64,000 bases of DNA from Candidatus Cetobacterium colombiensis. Its GTDB lineage: Bacteria > Fusobacteriota > Fusobacteriia > Fusobacteriales > Fusobacteriaceae. Shown piece after piece: positions 57,346 to 64,000 of the stretch (within the stretch, counting starts at the first letter, position 1; every line of letters starts with the position of its first letter). The notes under the pieces were generated by a model. That model saw only the letters and a list, made by a program, of their open reading frames with translations, was not told where the DNA came from and did not search any database. The DNA is taken from the NCBI RefSeq assembly GCF_033962415.1, contig NZ_JAVIKH010000008.1, positions 59,185 through 123,184 of the forward strand. The letters run 5' to 3'. Made by a program: the position numbers and the translations under genes.

Positions 57346-58056
57346 TTATTTTTTTACCATGTAAAAAAACCTTTGCCCCGCTATTCTATCATTTTTACCA
57401 ATACTTAACAAGTTTAAATTATTTTTTTCAACTATTTTTCTAATTTCGAACTCTTCAAATATTCTTTTCTCGTAAAATTCTTTTAGCTTTTCATAATGAC
57501 CCGCTCTATTTTTTACAAAATATACAGCTTCAACTATATCTAAATCCTCTTCTTGAAAATGTTCCCATATAACAGTCATATCTTTTCTGTCATCATAATA
57601 TGTTCCTCCTGGAAACATTTCATTCATAAAATCTCTATTTATAACATCAAATATATATATTCCATTAGGATTTAAATTGGAATAAATACATTTCATTAAA
57701 TCATCCAAGTCTTCTAATGACGTTAAGTGATTTACTGTATCGAAAAGAGACACTATTATATCGTAAGTTTCACCTGTATCAAACTCTCTCATATCTCCTT
57801 GAAAAAGTTTTACACCTTTATTTTTTAATTTTTTATTAGCTATTGTTAACATGTCCACAGATAAATCTAGACCGGAACATTCATAATCATCTTTTAATCT
57901 TAAAAGTGTTTCTCCTGTTCCACAACCTAAATCTAATAGCTTTTTACCTTGAACTCCTGATTCTTTTATTTTTTCTTTTACTAAATTAGCCCATTGATCA
58001 TAATCACAATGTTGCATGAATTTGTCATAAACTTTTGAAAAATTTTTATAATACAT
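57346..58056 (-). CDS. Class I SAM-dependent methyltransferase
   Basis: A 236-residue methyltransferase with motif I LLDLGCGTGETLLRL (near 40-54), an acidic residue in CSGLDLSVDML, motif IV-like YDIIVSLFDTVNHL and post-motif NPNGIYIFDV. Substrate unknown; similar proteins act on small molecules or rRNA/tRNA. It begins eight bases after glmM and may be transcribed with it. No additional catalytic domain is seen. Confidence 0.85.
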   Translation of the reverse strand: MYYKNFSKVYDKFMQHCDYDQWANLVKEKIKESGVQGKKLLDLGCGTGETLLRLKDDYECSGLDLSVDMLTIANKKLKNKGVKLFQGDMREFDTGETYDIIVSLFDTVNHLTSLEDLDDLMKCIYSNLNPNGIYIFDVINRDFMNEMFPGGTYYDDRKDMTVIWEHFQEEDLDIVEAVYFVKNRAGHYEKLKEFYEKRIFEEFEIRKIVEKNNLNLLSIGKNDRIAGQRFFYMVKK

Positions 58057-58064
58057 ATATTCTC

Positions 58065-59423
58065 CTAAATTAACTCTTTTTCAACTACAGCAGCAATCTC
58101 TTTTGCTACTCTTTCAACAGTTGCCATCTCTTTGCCTTCAACCATTACTCTTACAATAGGCTCAGTTCCTGATGTTCTTACTAATACTCTTCCTAATCCT
58201 GCCATCTCTTTTTCTTTTTCTTCTATGTAGTTAACTATTACTTCATTCCTATTCCATAGATTTTTTTTAGTATTATCTACTCTAACATTTATTAATAATT
58301 GTGGCCAATCTACAATTTCACTAACTAATTCATCTAATGATTTTGCCGAATCTCTTATAGCTTCAACTAGTTTCACTGATGTTAATACTCCATCTCCAGT
58401 AGTTCCAAAATCTGATAATATTATATGACCTGATTGTTCTCCACCAATATTGATTTTTAGTTCTTTCATCTTTTCAAGAACGTATCTATCTCCCACATTG
58501 GCTCTTATAAGCTCTATACCTTTATTTGATAAATAATCTTCGAATCCCATGTTACTCATTACTGTTGTAACAACCTGATTCCTTTTTAACTCATCTCTAT
58601 TTTTCATTCCTAAAGCTAGTACAGCTATAATCTTGTCTCCATCTATTATGTTTCCATTTTTATCTACTGCAATTAATCTGTCTGCATCTCCATCATAAGC
58701 TAATCCTAAATCAGCTTCATAACCTATAACAACTTTAGATAAAATCTCTGGATGTGTTGATCCACATTTTACATTTATATTTTTACCGTTTGGAGCATCA
58801 TTTATTATTACTATCTCTGCTCCTAAAGCTAAAAATACTTCTTTTGCTACTCTATAAGCTGATCCATTAGCTGCATCTAATATTATTTTCATTCCTGAAA
58901 AATCTCCAGATACTGTTGATATAACATGATCTCTATAGATATAATACTCATCTTCTGCATATGTAAATCTTCCTACTTCATCTCCAGCTGGTAAATCCTT
59001 TGTTATTTCATCAACATTATCCATTAATTTTTCTATCTCAAGTTCTACATCATCTGGAAGTTTATATCCATCTTCCCAAAATATTTTTATTCCATTATCT
59101 TTTGCAGGATTATGAGAAGCTGATATCATTATCCCTGCTTTTGCAGTACTTTTTTCAGTTAAATATGCAACTCCAGGAGTTGGTATAACTCCAACAAAAT
59201 CAATATTTATTCCCATTGCATTTAATCCAGCACTCAAAGCAGATCTTAACATATATCCAGATCTTCTTGTATCTGATCCCATTATTACTTTTATTGTTTT
59301 TTCATTACAGTGTTGTTTTTTTAAAGTATATCCCAATGCATATCCTAATCTTAAAGCTAACTCTACTGTTAATTCCTTATTAGCTTCTCCTCTTATTCCA
59401 TCTGTTCCAAAATATTTTCTCAT
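58065..59423 (-). CDS. glmM: Phosphoglucosamine mutase
   Basis: Converts glucosamine-6-phosphate to glucosamine-1-phosphate for UDP-GlcNAc, peptidoglycan and lipopolysaccharide synthesis. The 452 residues show the phosphoserine loop ISASHNP (S103 expected to be phosphorylated), the metal loop DGDADRLIAVD, the sugar loop GGEQSGHI and the phosphate loop RTSGTEPIVRVM. The N-terminus RKYFGTDGIRG is standard. It follows the Gx-type gene by six bases. Confidence 0.97.
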   Translation of the reverse strand: MRKYFGTDGIRGEANKELTVELALRLGYALGYTLKKQHCNEKTIKVIMGSDTRRSGYMLRSALSAGLNAMGINIDFVGVIPTPGVAYLTEKSTAKAGIMISASHNPAKDNGIKIFWEDGYKLPDDVELEIEKLMDNVDEITKDLPAGDEVGRFTYAEDEYYIYRDHVISTVSGDFSGMKIILDAANGSAYRVAKEVFLALGAEIVIINDAPNGKNINVKCGSTHPEILSKVVIGYEADLGLAYDGDADRLIAVDKNGNIIDGDKIIAVLALGMKNRDELKRNQVVTTVMSNMGFEDYLSNKGIELIRANVGDRYVLEKMKELKINIGGEQSGHIILSDFGTTGDGVLTSVKLVEAIRDSAKSLDELVSEIVDWPQLLINVRVDNTKKNLWNRNEVIVNYIEEKEKEMAGLGRVLVRTSGTEPIVRVMVEGKEMATVERVAKEIAAVVEKELI

Positions 59424-59429
59424 TTTAAT

Positions 59430-59936
59430 TTATCTCTCCCTTCTAAGTTGTAATCTTTCACATATATATCCTGTTATCAATCCAGATATACATCCCATAA
59501 ATAAAAATCCCCAAATAAATATAAAAATTGATTTACTCATTATACTTATATTTCTAAAAAGTAAAAAATATACAACTACAAGTTGCGTCAAATTATGTAC
59601 AAAAGCTCCTGTGATACATATCGCAATTAATGATAAGTTTTTTCTGTACCTAAATAATAAAATGGTCAAGAGGGTACTAGCCCCTCCTGAAATTAAACTT
59701 ATTATAAAACTTGGTGAAAACATTGTTCCTAACATTATTCCTTGAATAAAAACTCTTAAAAGAAAAATTTCAATAGCCATTTTTTCATCAAATTTTTCTA
59801 AAGCTATTATTATTGCAATATTTGCAAGTCCTAACTTCATCCATGGAAATGGTTTTGGAATTAATGTTTCTATAAGTGATAAATAAAGAGCTAATAGCAC
59901 AAATGCAGTTAGATATCTCCTTCTCTTATCTGTCAT
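59430..59936 (-). CDS. Gx transporter family / heptaprenyl diphosphate synthase component I-like membrane protein
   Basis: A 168-residue protein with five to six hydrophobic segments, of the family annotated either as Gx transporter or as heptaprenyl diphosphate synthase component I. The block ETLIPKPFPWMKLGLANIAIII is characteristic. Similar proteins have a substrate-binding (S) component-like look, so a vitamin- or precursor-uptake role is possible; the synthase name is doubtful. Its ATG follows the purB stop by one base (TAATATG), so translation is coupled. Confidence 0.75.
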   Translation of the reverse strand: MTDKRRRYLTAFVLLALYLSLIETLIPKPFPWMKLGLANIAIIIALEKFDEKMAIEIFLLRVFIQGIMLGTMFSPSFIISLISGGASTLLTILLFRYRKNLSLIAICITGAFVHNLTQLVVVYFLLFRNISIMSKSIFIFIWGFLFMGCISGLITGYICERLQLRRER

Positions 59937-59937
59937 A

Positions 59938-61371
59938 TTACACCTTTAAATCAGTATCCATTCCTAATAAATCTTTATTTTTCTCAAGAATTGGATTTAC
60001 TTCGTTTTCTAAGAAATCAACAACTTGTTGTGGTGCAAATCCTATAAAATTCTTAGGATCTAATATCTCCATTAATTTCTCTCTATCAATATCGAAAGAA
60101 TCATCATTTAATATTCTTTCTATCAAATCATTTTCAAGACCTTCGACCTTTACTTGCTTTCCTGCTTCCATTGAATGAATTCTTATTAATTCATGAAGTT
60201 CTTGTCTATCTCCGCCTCTTTTTACACCTTCCATTATTATGTACTCTGTTGCCATAAATGGAAGTTCTGCCATTATATGCTTCTCTATCATTTTTGGATA
60301 AACAACTAATCCTTCAAGAATATTTTTCCAAATAATCAATATTGCATCTACAGCTAAAAAACCTTGTGGAAGTGCTAATCTTTTGTTTGCAGAATCATCT
60401 AATGTTCTTTCAAACCATTGAGTCGATGCTGTCATTGCAGTACTTTGCTGTAAAGCTATCACAAATTTCGCTAAAGAAGATATTCTCTCACTTCTCATAG
60501 GATTTCTCTTGTATGCCATTGCCGATGATCCTATTTGATTCTTTTCAAAAGGTTCCTCAATCTCTTTTAAATGTTGTAATAATCTTAAATCATTTGTAAA
60601 TTTATGTGCTGATTGAGCTATATTACTTAGTAAATTTGATACTTCTGAATCAATTTTTCTATCATATGTTTGACCTGTTACTAAAAATCTTTTGTTGAAT
60701 CCCATCTTTTCAGCAACTCTTTCATCTAACTCTTTTACTTTATTGTAATCTCCATTAAAAAGCTCTTGGAATGATGCTTGAGTTCCTGTAGTTCCTTTTA
60801 CACCTCTAAATCTAAGTGTTTCTTGTCTGAACTCTAACTCTTCTAAATCTAAAATTAAGCTTTGTAACCATAAAGTAGCTCTTTTTCCAACAGTTGTTAA
60901 TTGAGCAGCTTGGAAATGAGTAAATCCTAATGTTGGTAAATCTCTGTATTCATTTGAAAACTTTGCCAATCCATCCATTACATTTATCATTTTTTTCTTT
61001 AATATATTTAATGCTTCTTTTATTTGGATTAAATCAGTATTATCCCCAACATAAGCACTTGTCGCTCCTAAGTGAATTATTGGCATTGCTTTTGGTGCCG
61101 CTGTTCCAAAAGTATGAACATGAGCCATTACATCGTGTCTAAATTTTTTTTCCATTTCATTTGCTAAGTCATAATCAATATTATCTATATTTTCTTTCAT
61201 CTCAGCTAATTGCTCATCTGTAATATCAAGACCTAACTCCTTTTCAGTTTCAGCTAAAGCATACCATAACTTTCTCCATGTTGAAAACTTAAACTTTGGT
61301 GAAAATGTTTCTAGCATCTCTTTTGAGCTATATCTTTCTGCTAAAGGGTTCGAATAAATCTCTCTGTTCAT
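59938..61371 (-). CDS. purB: Adenylosuccinate lyase
   Basis: Acts twice in purine synthesis, cleaving SAICAR and adenylosuccinate and releasing fumarate. The 477 residues carry the superfamily signature GSSAMAYKRNPMRSE near 285-300 and the catalytic-histidine regions HLGATSAYVGDNTD and TLGFTHFQAAQ. Released fumarate can feed the fumarase encoded elsewhere in the window. It is followed at one base by the Gx-type gene. Confidence 0.96.
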   Translation of the reverse strand: MNREIYSNPLAERYSSKEMLETFSPKFKFSTWRKLWYALAETEKELGLDITDEQLAEMKENIDNIDYDLANEMEKKFRHDVMAHVHTFGTAAPKAMPIIHLGATSAYVGDNTDLIQIKEALNILKKKMINVMDGLAKFSNEYRDLPTLGFTHFQAAQLTTVGKRATLWLQSLILDLEELEFRQETLRFRGVKGTTGTQASFQELFNGDYNKVKELDERVAEKMGFNKRFLVTGQTYDRKIDSEVSNLLSNIAQSAHKFTNDLRLLQHLKEIEEPFEKNQIGSSAMAYKRNPMRSERISSLAKFVIALQQSTAMTASTQWFERTLDDSANKRLALPQGFLAVDAILIIWKNILEGLVVYPKMIEKHIMAELPFMATEYIIMEGVKRGGDRQELHELIRIHSMEAGKQVKVEGLENDLIERILNDDSFDIDREKLMEILDPKNFIGFAPQQVVDFLENEVNPILEKNKDLLGMDTDLKV

Positions 61372-61399
61372 TATAAATTTTCCTCCTAAATTATATATG

Positions 61400-61825
61400 T
61401 TAATTTTTTTCTAGTAACATTAAAATTGCATTTTCTCCATTATTATAATAATTTTTTCTTTTTCCTACTTGTAAAAATCCTAAATTTTCATAAAATTTTC
61501 TTGCAATTTGATTGTTTTCTCTAACTTCTAAAAATAAATTTTTGTCAAAATTTTCAATATAATAATATAATAATTTTTTCCCTATTTTTTGATTTCTATA
61601 TTCTTGTTTAACTGCAATTTTCATTATCTCATAAATATCATAAGAATCATGTAGAATTAAATAACCTTTTATATCTTCATCAAAAATTAAAATTTTATAA
61701 TTTTTATCTAAAGACATGTTTTTTAAAGTTTCGTACGAATAAAAACTTTCTGGAAAAATTTTTTCTTCTATCACCGATAATTTTTCTAATATTTTTTCAT
61801 CATTTATTTTAATTTCTTTAATCAT
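61400..61825 (-). CDS. GNAT-family acetyltransferase (RimI-like)
   Basis: A 141-residue N-acetyltransferase. The acetyl-CoA motif is KQEYRNQKIGKKLLYYYIEN (Q/R-x-x-G-x-G/A type), followed by FLEVRENNQIARKFYENLGF, which resembles RimI. RimI acetylates the N-terminus of ribosomal protein S18, but the low similarity leaves the substrate open. It starts two bases after the lepB stop, without a strong ribosome site of its own, and precedes purB by 28 bases. Confidence 0.78.
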   Translation of the reverse strand: MIKEIKINDEKILEKLSVIEEKIFPESFYSYETLKNMSLDKNYKILIFDEDIKGYLILHDSYDIYEIMKIAVKQEYRNQKIGKKLLYYYIENFDKNLFLEVRENNQIARKFYENLGFLQVGKRKNYYNNGENAILMLLEKN

Positions 61826-61827
61826 TT

Positions 61828-62754
61828 TTAATTTAATAGTCCTATTCTATTTAATGGCCAAAATCTAACAAGAGCTTTTCCTTTTATTCTACTATCTTTT
61901 ACAAATCCCCACATTCTTGAATCGTAACTTCCATTTGTATTATCACCTAAAGCTAAATAATAATCTTCATCTAAAGTCTTTGTAACTGTTTCTCCTTTTA
62001 AAAGTTTATTTAAGATATCTTGATCATGTATAAAATCAAGAATCATTCCAGTTGGAATACCATTTACTAAAAATTTTACATCTGGTAATAATTGAGAAAC
62101 ATATGCTCCGTTCTCTTTTAATAAACTTTGAACTTTTTCTATATCTATATTATCTCTTTGAAATGCTTCATTATAATTTTGTCCTGGCACAATTGTTATT
62201 ACATCACCTTTTTTAGGAACTGTCCACTCATTATAACTTAACTCACCTAACGGTGTATATTCTCTATCAGATATTTTTTTCCCATTTACAAATAATCTAT
62301 CATATTTTATTTGAACTTTTTCTCCAGGTAATCCCATCAATCTTTTTGTGTATAAAACTTTATCCTCAATTGGCTCTTTAAAAACTATTATGTCTTCTCT
62401 TTCAGGAGCCTTAAAATTATAAATAACCATATTTCCAAATAATCTGTCTTTTGGAATTATTGTAGGAATCATTGATCCTGTTGGCACTAAAAAATTTCCT
62501 ATATAAAATTTTTGAATAATTAAAACTAATATTAATGCACTTCCTAGACTTTCAACTAATTTTATTATTTTTCTTAAGATTTTTTCTGAAGTTTTTCCAT
62601 TTAAATTAAACTTATTAACTAAATAATTTTCAAATATTGTTCTTTTTTCATCTATTTTAGCAACAATTTTTTTCTCTCTCACAAAAATATATATAAAAAA
62701 TGCTGTTAAAATTACATAAAATATTGTATTAAAAACTATGTGTTCTCTGCTCAT
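61828..62754 (-). CDS. lepB: Signal peptidase I
   Basis: Membrane-bound serine protease that removes signal peptides. The 308 residues include N-terminal membrane segments (about 7-25 and 70-90), the catalytic S94 in PTGSMIPTI and the general-base K137 in YTKRLMGLPGE. The C-terminal box GDNTNGSYDSR is intact. It is larger than Gram-positive types and has an insert between the boxes. The rplS terminator lies immediately upstream; AAAGGAG precedes the start. Confidence 0.95.
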   Translation of the reverse strand: MSREHIVFNTIFYVILTAFFIYIFVREKKIVAKIDEKRTIFENYLVNKFNLNGKTSEKILRKIIKLVESLGSALILVLIIQKFYIGNFLVPTGSMIPTIIPKDRLFGNMVIYNFKAPEREDIIVFKEPIEDKVLYTKRLMGLPGEKVQIKYDRLFVNGKKISDREYTPLGELSYNEWTVPKKGDVITIVPGQNYNEAFQRDNIDIEKVQSLLKENGAYVSQLLPDVKFLVNGIPTGMILDFIHDQDILNKLLKGETVTKTLDEDYYLALGDNTNGSYDSRMWGFVKDSRIKGKALVRFWPLNRIGLLN

Positions 62755-62804
62755 AACATCAGCTCCTTTGCTTAATTTATTTATATTTTAACACAAAAAA
62801 AAGA

Positions 62805-62838
62805 AAAAAGCTAAGGAATTGTTCTTCCTTAGCTTTAG
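62805..62838 (-). terminator. Terminator of rplS
   Basis: On the minus strand AAAGCTAAGGAA and TTCCTTAGCTTT form a 12-bp stem around GAACAA, followed by TTTCTTTTTTTT. It lies five bases past the rplS stop. Confidence 0.92.
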
Positions 62839-62843
62839 AAATC

Positions 62844-63194
62844 TTACTTTCTGATTTCTTTGATTCTTGCTTTCTTTCCAGAAAGTCCTCTTAAGTAGTA
62901 AAGTTTTGATCTTCTTACTTTTCCGATCTTTAAAACTTCAATTTTATCGATCATTGGTGAGTTTACAGGAATAATTCTCTCTACTCCTATTCCTCCAGTT
63001 ACTTTTCTAACTGTGAAAGTTTTTGCAATTCCTCCACCATTTACTCTAATTACTACACCTTCGAATAACTGTATTCTTTCTTTGTTACCCTCTACAACTT
63101 TGTAGTGAACTCCAATAGTGTCTCCAGCCTTGAACTCTGGAATGTCGTTTCTTAAGTAGTTTTGCTCTACTAATTGAATTAATTTTTCTTTCAT
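62844..63194 (-). CDS. rplS: 50S ribosomal protein L19
   Basis: A 116-residue protein at the 30S-50S interface. The L19 blocks are clear: [41 protein letters not shown], and C-terminal [27 protein letters not shown] sequence. It has its own strong promoter, a leader with three related palindromes (63207-63243), and a strong terminator. The ribosome site AAGGAGG lies next to the third palindrome copy. Confidence 0.98.
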   Translation of the reverse strand: MKEKLIQLVEQNYLRNDIPEFKAGDTIGVHYKVVEGNKERIQLFEGVVIRVNGGGIAKTFTVRKVTGGIGVERIIPVNSPMIDKIEVLKIGKVRRSKLYYLRGLSGKKARIKEIRK

Positions 63195-63206
63195 TTTATC
63201 CTCCTT

Positions 63207-63243
63207 GAATATTCATTTAATATTCCATTAAAGCGGAATATTC
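63207..63243 (-). promoter_or_regulatory. rplS leader: three GAATATTC-like palindromes, candidate regulatory hairpins
   Basis: On the minus strand GAATATTCC (63243-63235), GGAATATT (63226-63219) and GAATATTC (63214-63207) occur in a row. The first and second can pair as AATATTCC/GGAATATT around nine bases. The second and third can pair as AATATT/AATATT around a short loop. The hairpins share the middle copy and so exclude each other, and the third copy directly touches the ribosome site AAGGAGG. This could control L19 translation. It could also be an operator, since the units are palindromic DNA. Confidence 0.5.
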
Positions 63244-63259
63244 GATTAATAACTATATC

Positions 63260-63288
63260 ACTATATCATAAATTCTCTATTTTGTCAA
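63260..63288 (-). promoter_or_regulatory. Promoter of rplS
   Basis: A perfect TTGACA at 63288-63283, a 17-base spacer and TATAGT at 63265-63260. The transcript would begin near 63253 and have a leader of about 60 bases. Confidence 0.85.
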
Positions 63289-63297
63289 TTTAGAAGA

Positions 63298-63876
63298 TTA
63301 AAATCTAAAATTGAAATTTAAAATAGGAAGTACTTCAAACAACTCACTATTATCAGCCATATTTACAAGTCCAATTTGTAATCCTTGTAAATTTTCAGCC
63401 ATATTTACAAATCCTAATTGCAAACCTTTTATCTGTTTTGCTTTATTAAAAAATCCAAATTGAACTCCTGTTCCTGTTCCTGTAAAATTAGCCGCTCCTA
63501 CTTGAACTCCTTTTGTATTATGTTCAACCATATTTACAAATCCTAATTGAACACCAGTCATATTTCCACCAACACTATTAAATGTTATTGGTAATAAAAA
63601 CCATCCTAATTTTGCACCTTCAAAATTTCCTTCAGTTCTATCATATAATGATCCTAATGATAATCCTTTAAAATTTTGTTTTTTATTAGCTATTATATTT
63701 ATATCTAGTCCTTCTACATTTTGATTTTCAGTATAAATAAGACCTAGTCTTACCCCTTTTACACTTGTTTGAGGTCCTTTTAATTGTGTTGGTGATAAAA
63801 GTCCTAGCTCTAATGACTCCGCTCCAAAAGAAGCTAATGACAATCCTAATAATCCTAATAATAATTTTTTCTTCAT
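63298..63876 (-). CDS. Exported protein with tandem GLQLGFVN-type repeats
   Basis: A 192-residue protein with a cleavable signal peptide (about 1-19, ending ASFGAES). The rest has seven or eight imperfect repeats of 12-18 residues, each around G-[LV]-[QS]-[LFV]-G-x-x-N: AKLGWFLL, VQLGFVNMVEH, VQVGAANF, VQFGFFNKAK, LQLGFVNMAEN and LQIGLVNMADN. It ends NFNFRF, an aromatic C-terminus as in outer-membrane proteins. Similar repeats occur in surface proteins of spirochaetes (LA_2272-like, as I recall). Function unknown. It has no terminator before the rplS promoter. Confidence 0.72.
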   Translation of the reverse strand: MKKKLLLGLLGLSLASFGAESLELGLLSPTQLKGPQTSVKGVRLGLIYTENQNVEGLDINIIANKKQNFKGLSLGSLYDRTEGNFEGAKLGWFLLPITFNSVGGNMTGVQLGFVNMVEHNTKGVQVGAANFTGTGTGVQFGFFNKAKQIKGLQLGFVNMAENLQGLQIGLVNMADNSELFEVLPILNFNFRF

Positions 63877-63924
63877 TTAAATCCCCTTATAGTTTTAATA
63901 TCTTTTTTACAAAAAATAAAAAAA

Positions 63925-64000
63925 TGGCGCTTCTTGCTGGGCTCGAACCAGCGACAACACGATTAACAGTCGTGCGCTCTACCAACTGAGCTAAAGAAGC
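63925..64000 (-). tRNA. tRNA-Asn (anticodon GTT) with encoded CCA
   Basis: A complete cloverleaf of 76 bases whose 5' end is the last base of the window. Acceptor GCTTCTT pairs with AAGAAGC. The D-loop AGTTGGTAGA, the anticodon loop CTGTTAA with anticodon GTT, and T-loop TTCGAGC are standard. The discriminator G is followed by genomic CCA. A T-run (ATTTTTTTATTTTTT) follows on the minus strand and may end transcription. Confidence 0.97.

Noticed and set aside
63765..63989. Plus-strand open frame ending LLAGLEPATTRL
   Set aside because: The tail is the well-known spurious translation of the antisense strand of a tRNA gene; the rest is antisense to the repeat protein.

Overview
This window is AT-rich (roughly 70% A+T by eye), densely coding chromosomal DNA from an anaerobic diderm of the class Fusobacteriia, most likely a Fusobacterium, Cetobacterium or Ilyobacter/Propionigenium relative. 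The strongest taxonomic clue is the ATP synthase. Its c subunit carries the Na+-binding residues Q32, E65, S66 and Y70 and, as I recall them, closely matches the Ilyobacter tartaricus and Propionigenium modestum proteins. Lipoprotein signals, exported proteins and Firmicute-like housekeeping enzymes fit the same class. There are no rRNA genes, insertion sequences, prophage or CRISPR arrays. This is core chromosome with a few accessory genes.

Layout. 1-9.4 kb (minus strand): the start of rsmG, then mnmG and ktrA-ktrB (K+ uptake), an ankyrin lipoprotein, typA, truB and a lipoprotein with SH3-like and DUF4015 domains. 9.5-13.9 kb (plus): an M16 protease, a DUF1904 protein, aroK and a short-chain dehydrogenase, ending at a bidirectional terminator. 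13.9-20.4 kb: transporters (formate/nitrite channel, Na+/alanine symporter, BrnQ, a purine permease) and a WYL-type regulator. The purine permease sits behind a complete guanine-class riboswitch. 20.4-23.6 kb: PTS IIA, two-subunit fumarase and malic enzyme. 23.6-29.7 kb: a CorC-type protein, dapF, a ClC antiporter, fabG, an AsmA-like protein and the SRP RNA. 29.9-32.6 kb: efp, earP and an old-yellow-enzyme flavoprotein in one operon. 32.7-36.3 kb: an ABC-F protein, a split chromate-family transporter and a TSUP permease.

36.3-39.0 kb is the most accessory-looking segment: an OLD-family ATPase/TOPRIM protein, a DUF2147 protein and a divergent isoprenyl-synthase-like protein in one tight operon. 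39.1-43.4 kb: gltX, prfB (read through a programmed +1 frameshift), an orphan NuoE-like ferredoxin, acpS and tatD. 43.6-50.2 kb (plus): a regulated CBS-type pyrophosphatase, a YgiQ-family radical SAM protein, der and a two-component pair. 50.3-57.3 kb (minus): the complete atpZ-I-B-E-F-H-A-G-D-C operon. 57.3-64 kb (minus): a methyltransferase, glmM, a Gx-type membrane protein, purB, an acetyltransferase, lepB, rplS with a repeat-bearing leader, a repeat-rich exported protein and tRNA-Asn.

Sodium is a recurring theme: a Na+-type ATP synthase, a Ktr K+ transporter of a family that is often Na+-dependent, and Na+-coupled amino-acid carriers. No wholly new system is proven here. The best leads are the OLD operon, the EarP/EF-P Arg32 pairing, an ABC-F protein with one completely degenerate ATP site, and the rplS leader with mutually exclusive hairpins.
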